This document shows positions 16,550 through 25,419 of a stretch of DNA of 64,000 bases, piece after piece. Source of the DNA: VAZQ01 sp035293945 (lineage in GTDB: Bacteria > Pseudomonadota > Alphaproteobacteria > Rhizobiales > Xanthobacteraceae); NCBI GenBank assembly GCA_035293945.1, contig DATGLV010000008.1, positions 124,001-188,000 of the forward strand, read 5' to 3'. Made by a program: the position numbers and the translations under genes. Every line of letters starts with the position of its first letter. The first letter of the stretch is position 1. The notes below the pieces were generated by a model. It ran no database searches. It was not told where the DNA came from and saw only the letters and a program-made list of their open reading frames with translations.

Positions 16550-16975
16550 GTTCGCCGGCTCCCTCAGTGCCAAGAGCAGGTTGATTTCAGGGGTGATTTT
16601 CCACCGTCGGAGGGTGTTTCTTCAGAGCGCTCAGGCCAGCACCGCCCCCGCCCAAGGGCCGCCAGCGAGCCGCCGCTGCCTGTGCCTGCCCGCCATATCG
16701 CCCAGGCTTTCGATCATCTCGATTCCGGGTGCTGATCTTGGTCCATCAGCCAGCAAAAGGCATCACCAAAATCCATGATGACCGGCGCCCAGGCCTGGCA
16801 CAAAACAACAATCAGCAACGGATACTATCGGGAATTCGCGATCGCATCATCAAAATTGATGACGCCGCCTCAGTTCGGCTTTGTCACGATCAGCTGTTTG
16901 TTGCGTCGCAAAAGAGCTTTGGCGGGGGCGCGATGCTTGCTATAAGTTTGTTGCTCGACATCGGAAGGCCGGCGA
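16550..16975. other. Divergent intergenic region between repeat protein and LuxR genes
   Basis: These 426 bases separate the giant secreted protein (leftward) from the first LuxR-type regulator (rightward). I see no credible gene and no consensus promoter, but control signals for both directions must lie here. Confidence 0.5.
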
Positions 16976-18112
16976 ATGGGTCAGGGCGACGACCTTGTGA
17001 CCGCAGTCTCGCAAATCCACGCTGCTGCTCTCGACGCCGCGAAGTGGCCGGACGCGCTTTCCAGCTTCACGCAATTGATGGGTGGTCACGGAGCATCGCT
17101 CGAATTTATCGAGCGACCCTCGCTGCAGCATCGGGCAATGTATTCCTACGGATTGCCTGCTGTTGGCCCCTACCTGCAGCAATACGCGCCGATGTGCCCA
17201 CGCATACCCTACGCTGCCCGCAGCCCGGCAGGCGCTGTCCAACACGATGCCCAATATATCGACGACCAGGCGATGGACGCGAGCCCGTTCTTCATGGAAT
17301 TCCTGGCGCAATACGACATGCGCTATTTCATCGGCGGGATCGTCGCCAACTCAGCGCAGGAGCTTGTCTTGACTGGCGTCCAGATTTCGCCGAAGGCCGG
17401 CCATCCCTCGCCCGCCAAGATCAAACTGATGGGGCTGCTGCTGCCGCACTTCCAGCAGGCGGCTGAGGTCATGCGCCGATTGGGAAAGCTCGCAAACGCG
17501 CAGCATTCGCTCGAGCGCGCCCTCGACTGGCTCGCAGACGGCGTCATCATGCTGGGGGCGGACGGCGCCGTGCGCTACGCCAACGCCGCCGCACAGGAGA
17601 TTGCCCGCTCGCGCGAAGGCATCGCCATCCGCCGCGGCATGATCGAGTTCCTTTCCGGCGACGCGACGGCAAAATTCGGCACCGCTCTGAACGCAATCGC
17701 GCGGCTGCGCGCCGCCGATGTGACCGCGACGAGGAGCAGCGATTTCACGGTCGAACGGGCTTCGGGAGGGGCGCCATATTCGGTGTCGCTGCGGCCGCTG
17801 CTAGCCAAGATGGACGGGGCGGAAACCGCCGTCGTTTTGATGTTCATTCATGATCCATTTGTGCGCGACGCAAAAGCGCTGGAACTGTTGCACGAAGCGT
17901 TCGGATTGACGCCGGCGGAAGCGGAGGTGGCTGACGCCCTGCGCTCAGGTTTTTCTCCGGACGATTATGCCCGCAAGCGCAAGATCAGCCCGAATACCGT
18001 GTACACGCACCTGCGGCGGATCAAAGAGAAGTGCAACTGCAGCCGAATGGCCGAACTGATCCGCAAGCTCAACGACGTTCGGATCGCCGCGGTGGCCAAG
18101 TGTGAATATTGA
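16976..18112 (+). CDS. LuxR-type HTH regulator, first of a tandem pair
   Basis: The 378-residue cytoplasmic regulator has an N-terminal sensory region of unknown ligand (residues 1-180). A PAS-like middle follows (L-A-D-G-V-I-M-L-G-A-D-G-A-V-R-Y-A-N-A-A-A), then a C-terminal LuxR/GerE helix-turn-helix: F-G-L-T-P-A-E-A-E-V-A-D-A-L, then K-I-S-P-N-T-V-Y-T-H-L-R-R-I-K-E-K. This architecture is common in Bradyrhizobium relatives. It lacks a phosphoacceptor receiver domain, so a small-molecule or protein signal is more likely. The next gene is a full-length paralogue 94 bases away, and the giant secreted protein is divergent; control of that gene is plausible but unproven. Confidence 0.85.
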   Translation: MGQGDDLVTAVSQIHAAALDAAKWPDALSSFTQLMGGHGASLEFIERPSLQHRAMYSYGLPAVGPYLQQYAPMCPRIPYAARSPAGAVQHDAQYIDDQAMDASPFFMEFLAQYDMRYFIGGIVANSAQELVLTGVQISPKAGHPSPAKIKLMGLLLPHFQQAAEVMRRLGKLANAQHSLERALDWLADGVIMLGADGAVRYANAAAQEIARSREGIAIRRGMIEFLSGDATAKFGTALNAIARLRAADVTATRSSDFTVERASGGAPYSVSLRPLLAKMDGAETAVVLMFIHDPFVRDAKALELLHEAFGLTPAEAEVADALRSGFSPDDYARKRKISPNTVYTHLRRIKEKCNCSRMAELIRKLNDVRIAAVAKCEY

Positions 18113-18206
18113 CACCAGAAGAATCCGTCGCTCGGTCCGACTATCCACCCTTCACATCCGCAGCGATCTTATGCAAGCATCGGCTTCTTATGGTAGATGA
18201 TTGTTG

Positions 18207-19343
18207 ATGGGGCTGGGCGACGATGTTTTAACGGCGATCTCGAGCATTCATGCCGCCGGGCTTGATGTCGAGAAGTGGCCGCGCGCGCTGTCCGTCATCG
18301 CAGACCTGGTCGGCGGTGTCGGCGGCACGCTGGAGATCATCCAAAGACCCTCGATGCGGCACCGGGCGCTCTATTCGCATGGCCTCGCTCCGGTCGACGC
18401 CTATCTCGAATACTATGCCTCGGTCAGTCCGCGGCTGCCCTACGCGTTCCGCCAACCCGCCGGCTCGCTCCTTTACGATGCGCAATATATCGATGATGCC
18501 GGCATCGACGCCCACCCCTTTTTCATGGAATTTCTCGCGCCGCACGATCTGCGCTGCTTCCTCGGCGGCGTGATTGCCGGCTCATCCCACGAATTTGCTG
18601 CAACCTGTATCCAGTATTCGCCGAAGGCCGGCCACCCCTCGCGCGATAGGATCAAGTTGATGCGCCTGCTGCTGCCGCATTTCCAGCAGGCAACTGACGT
18701 GATGGCGAGAGTAGGAAAACTGTCGATGGCGCGGCACTCGCTCAAGTGGGCGCTCGATCAGCTCGTCGACGGCGTCATTATGCTGGGTGCGGACGGAACC
18801 GTGCGCCACGCCAATGCCGCCGCGGGGCAGATTGCGCGAGCGGGCGACGGGATCGCCATCCGCCGCGGGGCGCTCGCGTTTGTCTCGGGGAAGGCAACGT
18901 CGAAGTTCGATGCCGCGCTGGGTGCCATCGCGCGGCTGCGCGGGGCCGACATATCGGCGGCAGCGAGCACGGATTTCGTCGTCGAGAGGACTTCAGGCGC
19001 CGCGCCCTACACGGTCTCGCTGCGGCCGCTCGTTGGCAGCACAGACGGACGGGAAACCGCGGCCATATTGATGTTCATCCACGATCCGCTGGTGGGCAAT
19101 GACGTGGCGGTCGAACTTCTGCGGCAGGCCTTCGGGCTGACGCACGCGGAAGCCGAGCTCGCGCAAGCCTTGCGCTCCGGCTCTTCGCCCGACGACTATG
19201 CGCGCCAGCGCAAGGTCAGCGCCAACACCATCTACACGCACCTACGTCGCATAAAGGAGAAGACCGGCTGCAACCGCATGGCCGAGCTGATCCGCAGGCT
19301 CAATGACATTCAAGTCGCGGTCGTAGCCAAGCGCGAGTGCTGA
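18207..19343 (+). CDS. LuxR-type HTH regulator, second of a tandem pair
   Basis: This 378-residue regulator has exactly the same length and layout as its upstream neighbour and shares long stretches, for example A-Q-Y-I-D-D, S-P-K-A-G-H-P-S, L-L-L-P-H-F-Q-Q-A and D-G-V-I-M-L-G-A-D-G. The HTH reads F-G-L-T-H-A-E-A-E-L-A-Q-A-L and K-V-S-A-N-T-I-Y-T-H-L-R-R-I-K-E-K. The open frame begins with two TTG codons, but alignment with the paralogue (M-G-x-G-D-D) places the start at the ATG at 18207. It is a tandem duplicate that has diverged mainly in the sensory half, implying a different signal. Confidence 0.85.
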   Translation: MGLGDDVLTAISSIHAAGLDVEKWPRALSVIADLVGGVGGTLEIIQRPSMRHRALYSHGLAPVDAYLEYYASVSPRLPYAFRQPAGSLLYDAQYIDDAGIDAHPFFMEFLAPHDLRCFLGGVIAGSSHEFAATCIQYSPKAGHPSRDRIKLMRLLLPHFQQATDVMARVGKLSMARHSLKWALDQLVDGVIMLGADGTVRHANAAAGQIARAGDGIAIRRGALAFVSGKATSKFDAALGAIARLRGADISAAASTDFVVERTSGAAPYTVSLRPLVGSTDGRETAAILMFIHDPLVGNDVAVELLRQAFGLTHAEAELAQALRSGSSPDDYARQRKVSANTIYTHLRRIKEKTGCNRMAELIRRLNDIQVAVVAKREC

Positions 19344-19349
19344 CGCGAC

Positions 19350-20120
19350 TTACCGCACCGCCACGAGGAACAGGCGCGGAAACGGCAACAGCACCTTTCC
19401 GTCGTGGCGCGGGCGGTAGTGCTGCTTGATCTCGCCGAGATAGGTGGCGAGGAATTCCTTGCCCATGGCAGGGTCAAGCGCAGACAGGAATGGGCGGAGC
19501 GCGGACCCCTTGAACCACTCGACGATCGCTTCCGGCCCTGCCATCACGTGGTTATAGACCGTGTGCCAAATGTCGAGCTGCGCGGCAACCGGCTTGAGCA
19601 GATCGTAGTAGGCGGTGGGCGGCGGCAGCTCATCGCGCGCCGCATGATTGACGCCGGCACTCTTCGCCCATGGACCTCGGCTCGCCACCTCGCGCATCAG
19701 TGCGAGTGCCGGCTCACCGGTATTGTCCGGCATCTGCACGGCCAGCACCCCGCCCGCGGGCAAGGCCTGGATCAGCCGTCGCAGCACCGCGGGATGATCC
19801 GGCACCCATTGGAACACAGCATTGGCGAACAACAGGTCGGTGCCTTGAGGGGGCGCCCAGCTCGACAAGTCGGCTTCAATGAAGGCGCATTGCGGCAGCC
19901 GCGCGCGCGCCTGCGTCAGCATGTCAGGCGAAGAATCAAGCCCGGTCACTTCGGCGTCCGGATAGCGGGCAAGGAGAAGCTCGGTAGAGTTACCAGGTCC
20001 ACAGCCCACGTCGATTACGCGCGCAGCACGCGCGAGCGGAATTTGAGCGATCAGGTCGCGCGGTGGGCGCGTGCGCTCGTCCTCGAACTTCAGATATTGG
20101 GCGGCGCTCCAGTCGGACAT
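19350..20120 (-). CDS. tam: Trans-aconitate 2-methyltransferase
   Basis: Tam uses S-adenosylmethionine to monomethylate trans-aconitate, a by-product that inhibits aconitase. The 256-residue product opens with M-S-D-W-S-A-A-Q-Y-L-K-F, the family start. It carries the SAM-binding motif V-I-D-V-G-C-G-P-G-N-S-T and the following acidic loop L-D-S-S-P-D-M-L. The characteristic F-Q-W-V-P-D-H and V-Y-N-H-V-M-A-G-P segments are present. GGGGAG lies eight bases before the ATG at 20120, ruling out the six-codon-longer frame. It is 21 bases downstream of ettA on the same strand and may be co-transcribed. Confidence 0.9.
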   Translation of the reverse strand: MSDWSAAQYLKFEDERTRPPRDLIAQIPLARAARVIDVGCGPGNSTELLLARYPDAEVTGLDSSPDMLTQARARLPQCAFIEADLSSWAPPQGTDLLFANAVFQWVPDHPAVLRRLIQALPAGGVLAVQMPDNTGEPALALMREVASRGPWAKSAGVNHAARDELPPPTAYYDLLKPVAAQLDIWHTVYNHVMAGPEAIVEWFKGSALRPFLSALDPAMGKEFLATYLGEIKQHYRPRHDGKVLLPFPRLFLVAVR

Positions 20121-20141
20121 CGGCTCCCCAGCGCGCACCTT

Positions 20142-21797
<1,656 letters not shown>

Positions 21798-22179
21798 GAG
21801 ACTTGATAATGGCCGATCGATGCCCTCGCCGTCTGGGCACCAAGCGCGCCGGATTGGGGGAATTCGCGGGTTGATTTAGCGATGGCCGCCGGCAAGGGCA
21901 AGCGGTCCGCGTGGATAAGTTTTCGCTAGCCGATTGAGCGTCGAATGGCCGCGCCTCGCCGGAGCGCAGCTACGGGCTTGTGCCGTGCCGCAGCCCTTTG
22001 GCGCAACTCTCCGGAAAGGATGAGCAAAAGCCCCATGCGGGCTACGGCAAATTCGTACCAGTTTTTAACGAATTTGATCCGAATGTTGGCCGTGAACCCA
22101 AGCGCAGATTTCCGCGACCAAGGGGCAAGGCCTCAAAAAAATTGCCGGCAGCGCGGCAAAAGGCCGACAGGAGCGGGTG
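21798..22179. other. Intergenic region with one inverted repeat
   Basis: No convincing gene is seen in these 382 bases upstream of ettA. The perfect pair AAATTCGT (22049-22056) and ACGAATTT (22068-22075) around 11 bases is the only structure noted. It could form a small hairpin or a regulator site. Confidence 0.45.
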
Positions 22180-22392
22180 ATGCCAATGGCGACAAGAACA
22201 GCTGCGAGAAACGCGCGCCCGGCGCTCGCCTCCGAATTGGCCGACGTCGCCCGCCTGTTCCGTTCGCTATTCGACCCTTACCGGCCCGAGCTCCACTACA
22301 TGCGTGGCCCTGGCCCCAAATGGAATGCCAAGCATCGGGGTGCGCCAGCCGAGGCCCATGACGCCCCGGGCCTCCTGCGCGTGAAGGTCTGA
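22180..22392 (+). CDS. Possible small basic protein of 70 residues
   Basis: The frame begins ATG-CCA-ATG-GCG six bases after AGGAG and ends at 22392. The product is basic and alanine-rich at first, then reads L-A-D-V-A-R-L-F-R-S-L-F-D-P-Y-R-P-E-L-H-Y, which looks protein-like. No family was recognised and no membrane segment is visible. It could equally be a chance frame in GC-rich DNA; the ribosome binding site is the main support. Confidence 0.35.
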   Translation: MPMATRTAARNARPALASELADVARLFRSLFDPYRPELHYMRGPGPKWNAKHRGAPAEAHDAPGLLRVKV

Positions 22393-22464
22393 GCGTTCGG
22401 AACATCCGCATATTCTCAGGATTGACTGGGCCAGCCCGTCAGGCCCTGGCGCGCTACGGGCTTT

Positions 22465-22473
22465 TGCTATAGT
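22465..22473 (+). promoter_or_regulatory. Extended -10 promoter element before the D-2-hydroxyacid dehydrogenases
   Basis: TGCTATAGT is a good extended -10 box 44 bases before the chosen GTG start. No matching -35 box lies at the right distance. It also argues against the upstream GTG at 22472, which would fall inside this box. Confidence 0.35.
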
Positions 22474-22516
22474 GGCCCCCCGCCAGCCCCATTCCCTTGC
22501 GCATCCGGAACCAGCC

Positions 22517-23497
22517 GTGCCGCCCGCCAAGCCCCGTTATCGCTGCGCCCTGCTCGACGATTACCAGAATGTCGCCTTGACGCTCGCCGACTGGGAAAGC
22601 CTCGCCGGCGAGGTCGAGCTCACCGTGTTCAACGCGCCGTTAGGATCGCCCGAGGAAATCGCACGAGCGCTGCAGGGCTTCGATATCGTGGTGCTGCAGC
22701 GCGAGCGCACCGCCTTTCCGCGCCGCGTAATCGAGGCGCTGCCCAACCTCAAGCTCCTGATCTCGACCGGCAAGCGCAACTGGATGCTGGACGTTGCGGC
22801 GGCGACCGAGCGGGGCATCATCGTCTGCGGAACCGACACGACCGGCAATCCGACGACCGGCATAGCTATCGCCCTCATCCTCGAGCTGACGCGGCGGGTC
22901 GGCTACGAAAGCGAACGCCTCCGGCATGGCGCCCTTTGGCAGAGCACGCTGGGAGTTGATATCGAGGGCAAGACGCTCGGCCTGATCGGCCTAGGCCGGC
23001 TCGGCAGCAAGGTCGCCACCATCGCCCAGGCGCTGGGCATGAAGGTGATCGCCTGGAGCCAAAATCTCACCGCCGAGCGGTGCGCGTCCGTGGGCGTCGC
23101 CCTGTCGCCTTCGAAGGAAGCGCTGCTCGCCGCGGCCGACATCGTCAGCCTGCATGTCGTGCTGTCACCACGCACCCGTGGGCTGATCGGCGCGAAGGAA
23201 TTCGCGCTGATGAAGCGGAGTGCGTATCTGATCAATACGGCGCGTGGGCCGATCGTCGACGAGAACGCCCTCATCGCCGCACTCGCCGAGCGGCGCATTG
23301 CCGGCGCCGGGCTCGACGTCTTCGATGTCGAGCCGCTGCGCGCCGAGCACCCGCTGCGCAAGCTCGACAACGTCGTGCTCTCGCCTCACCTTGGCTATGT
23401 CACGGCGGAAAATTTCCGCACCTGCTATGCGGGCGTGGTCGGCAACATCCGGGCCTTTTTGGACGGGAAGCCGATCCGGCAGATGGAGCCGGCATAG
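22517..23497 (+). CDS. D-2-hydroxyacid dehydrogenase family protein, first of a pair
   Basis: The product (326 residues from the GTG at 22517) is an NAD(P)-dependent 2-hydroxyacid dehydrogenase of the SerA/GhrB superfamily, reducing 2-oxo acids or oxidising D-2-hydroxy acids in the cytoplasm. The Rossmann fingerprint is G-L-I-G-L-G-R-L-G. The catalytic set is visible as R in N-T-A-R-G-P-I-V-D-E, E in D-V-F-D-V-E-P-L and H in L-S-P-H-L-G-Y. The start is placed by alignment with the paralogue that follows (R-Y-R-C-A-L-L-D-D-Y-Q versus H-R-C-A-I-L-D-D-Y-Q). The substrate is unknown. Confidence 0.85.
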   Translation: MPPAKPRYRCALLDDYQNVALTLADWESLAGEVELTVFNAPLGSPEEIARALQGFDIVVLQRERTAFPRRVIEALPNLKLLISTGKRNWMLDVAAATERGIIVCGTDTTGNPTTGIAIALILELTRRVGYESERLRHGALWQSTLGVDIEGKTLGLIGLGRLGSKVATIAQALGMKVIAWSQNLTAERCASVGVALSPSKEALLAAADIVSLHVVLSPRTRGLIGAKEFALMKRSAYLINTARGPIVDENALIAALAERRIAGAGLDVFDVEPLRAEHPLRKLDNVVLSPHLGYVTAENFRTCYAGVVGNIRAFLDGKPIRQMEPA

Positions 23498-23521
23498 CCA
23501 AATTCTTCAAGGACAGACCGA

Positions 23522-24505
23522 ATGGCAAAGCATCGTTGCGCGATCCTCGACGACTATCAGAGCGTCGCTCTCAAAATGGCGGACTGGTCGAAGGTCGAGA
23601 GCGACCTCGACATCGAAGTATTCAGCGAGCCTTTCGGCTCGCAGGACGAGGCGGCACGAGCCCTGCAGGGCTTCGCCATCATCTGCGCCATGCGCGAGCG
23701 CACGCCGTTTCCGCGCCAGTTGATCGAGGCGCTGCCGGATTTGCGCCTGTTGGTGACGACCGGAATGGTCAATCGGGCAATCGACCTCGATGCCGCCAAG
23801 GCGCGCGGGGTGACGGTGTGCGGCACTCCGAGCTTCGGCAATCCGACGACCGGCATCGCTTGGGGTTTGATCCTGGAGCTGACGCGCCGCATCGGCTCCG
23901 AAAATGCGCGCCTGAAAAGCGGTGCATTGTGGCAGAGCGTGGTCGGCCTGGACGTGGAAGGATTGACGCTCGGCGTCATCGGGCTGGGCAAGCTCGGCCT
24001 GCGCGTTGCCGAGGTCGGCCGGGCTTTTCGCATGAAGGTCGTAGCCTGGAGCCAGAACATCACGCCGGAGCGGGCGCAGGCGGCCGGCGTCGAATATGCG
24101 GGGAGCAAAGAGGACCTGCTGCGGCAGTCGGACATCGTCAGCATTCACATCCCGCTGACACCGAAGTCGCGTGGTCTGATCGGGGCGAAAGAGCTCGGCC
24201 TGATGAAGTCATCGGCGTTGCTCATCAACACCTCGCGCGGACCTATCGTCGAGGAGGCGGCTTTGCTGGCCGCGTTGCGCGAAAAGAAGATCGCCGGCGC
24301 TGGCTGCGACGTCTTCGACGTCGAGCCGCTGCCGCTCTCGCATCCGCTGCGGCAGATGGACAATGTCGTCATCACACCGCATCTCGGTTACGCATCGCAG
24401 CAGAACTATCGCGCCTATTTTCCCGGCGTGGTCGACGATATCCGCGGCTTCCTCGACGGCAAACCGGTGCGCGTTCTCACCCCCGCCGGGAGCGGAGCGC
24501 ACTGA
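23522..24505 (+). CDS. D-2-hydroxyacid dehydrogenase family protein, second of a pair
   Basis: The 327-residue paralogue lies 24 bases after the first and shares the same architecture: G-V-I-G-L-G-K-L-G Rossmann motif, N-T-S-R-G-P-I-V-E-E with the substrate arginine, D-V-F-D-V-E-P-L with the catalytic-relay glutamate, and I-T-P-H-L-G-Y with the catalytic histidine. Both active sites are intact, so both copies should work. They differ in the N-terminal substrate domain, consistent with different 2-oxo acid preferences. They almost certainly form one transcript. No kinase or transporter nearby hints at a pathway. Confidence 0.87.
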   Translation: MAKHRCAILDDYQSVALKMADWSKVESDLDIEVFSEPFGSQDEAARALQGFAIICAMRERTPFPRQLIEALPDLRLLVTTGMVNRAIDLDAAKARGVTVCGTPSFGNPTTGIAWGLILELTRRIGSENARLKSGALWQSVVGLDVEGLTLGVIGLGKLGLRVAEVGRAFRMKVVAWSQNITPERAQAAGVEYAGSKEDLLRQSDIVSIHIPLTPKSRGLIGAKELGLMKSSALLINTSRGPIVEEAALLAALREKKIAGAGCDVFDVEPLPLSHPLRQMDNVVITPHLGYASQQNYRAYFPGVVDDIRGFLDGKPVRVLTPAGSGAH

Positions 24506-24555
24506 ACAAGCCTTTTGCAAGCGGTCATCTTTGGTTCGACGCTGGAGCCTGAAGA

Positions 24556-25010
24556 CTATTTGCCTTCCGGCCAGCGCGAGGTTTCTTCCAGGGCTTTCCC
24601 GGTCTCGAGCAGGCTCTTCAAGCTCGCCAGAACGTGCGGCCAGCCGTTGGATACGGCGGCGATAAATTTCGACCCATCGCGATCGATCTCGTGCGTAACG
24701 GTCAGCTTGACCGCGCTGCCCGCCGCCGCGAGCTCAAATGTGGCGCGCGAATAGCCTTCCGCCTTCATCTCGGTGAATTCGTTGCGCAGGAGAGGACCAG
24801 GCGACGCGGCGGATCGATCTCCAGCACTTCGCCGCTGTCGGCGACGCGACCGTCCGGAATCATGATTCGCCAGGACGCGCCAACCTTCCAATCGCACTCC
24901 TGCCAGGTCTCGCACCAATAGGCGCGCGTGAACTCAGGTCTGATCAACGCGTCCCACAGCTTCTCCGGCGTCGTGCGGATATAGGTGACATACACAAACT
25001 TGTCGCTCAT
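24556..25010 (-). pseudogene. SRPBCC/AHSA1-family protein, frameshifted
   Basis: The 5' part reads M-S-D-K-F-V-Y-V-T-Y-I-R-T-T-P-E-K-L-W-D-A-L through D-P-P-R-R-L-V-L-S, the start of the AHSA1 (Aha1-like) START-domain family. In the usual next line (S-W-R-N-E-F-T) one base is missing near 24798. The original frame then stops after a few codons. The other frame resumes with L-R-N-E-F-T-E-M-K-A-E-G-Y-S and runs to the expected end at 24556. Its start overlaps the ArsR stop by four bases (ATGA), the usual ArsR-SRPBCC pairing. Either a real one-base deletion or a sequencing error. Confidence 0.8.
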
Positions 25011-25327
25011 CGCTCTTCCCCTTCCAGGCTTCTCTTGAGATCCGCAAGCGCGCGCACGCGGCCGCGCTCGAACTTGTCGATCCAGCGCTCGGCGATCTCG
25101 CCGATCGGGACGGGATTGAGATAGTGCAGCCGCTCGCGCCCGCTCTTCTGCGCCACCACGAGATTGGCGGCTTCCAGGATGGCGAGGTGCTTGCTCACCG
25201 CTTGCCGAGTCATGTCCGCGCGCTCGCACAATTCACTCAAGGTCTGTCCGTTGCGGTCACGCAGACGATCCAGCAACCGGCGCCGGGTCGGATCGGCCAG
25301 TGCCTTGAACACTGCGTCCATGCTCAT
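25007..25327 (-). CDS. ArsR-family transcriptional regulator
   Basis: The 106-residue winged-helix repressor shows F-K-A-L-A-D-P-T-R-R-R-L-L, then recognition-helix residues M-T-R-Q-A-V-S-K-H-L-A-I-L and a wing at G-R-E-R-L-H-Y. It lacks the metal-binding C-x-C of arsenic sensors, as is normal for ArsR proteins partnered with SRPBCC genes. The frame could begin at 25342, but that codon lies inside the operator palindrome, so the ATG at 25327 (or 25321) is preferred. Autorepression through the palindrome is likely. It is translationally coupled to the frameshifted SRPBCC gene. Confidence 0.88.
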   Translation of the reverse strand: MSMDAVFKALADPTRRRLLDRLRDRNGQTLSELCERADMTRQAVSKHLAILEAANLVVAQKSGRERLHYLNPVPIGEIAERWIDKFERGRVRALADLKRSLEGEER

Positions 25328-25338
25328 GACGACAATAT

Positions 25339-25354
25339 GCAACCTTTTGGTTGC
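25339..25354. promoter_or_regulatory. ArsR operator palindrome GCAACC-TTTT-GGTTGC
   Basis: Perfect 6-bp arms around TTTT sit 12 bases upstream of the ArsR start codon. Sites of this exact type (T-G-C-A-A-C-C... symmetrical) are common before ArsR-SRPBCC gene pairs and fit binding by a winged-helix dimer. Confidence 0.65.
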
Positions 25355-25419
25355 CTGTCAAGCTGTCGAAGCGTGCGGCCGACGCGCGGGCGCCGCGCAG
25401 TTTCGTCGCGTTGTCGGGA

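Noticed and set aside
23080..24552. A 490-codon plus-strand open frame over the hydroxyacid dehydrogenases
   Set aside because: It is an out-of-frame shadow spanning two real, family-matching genes and is Arg/Gly-rich with no motif.
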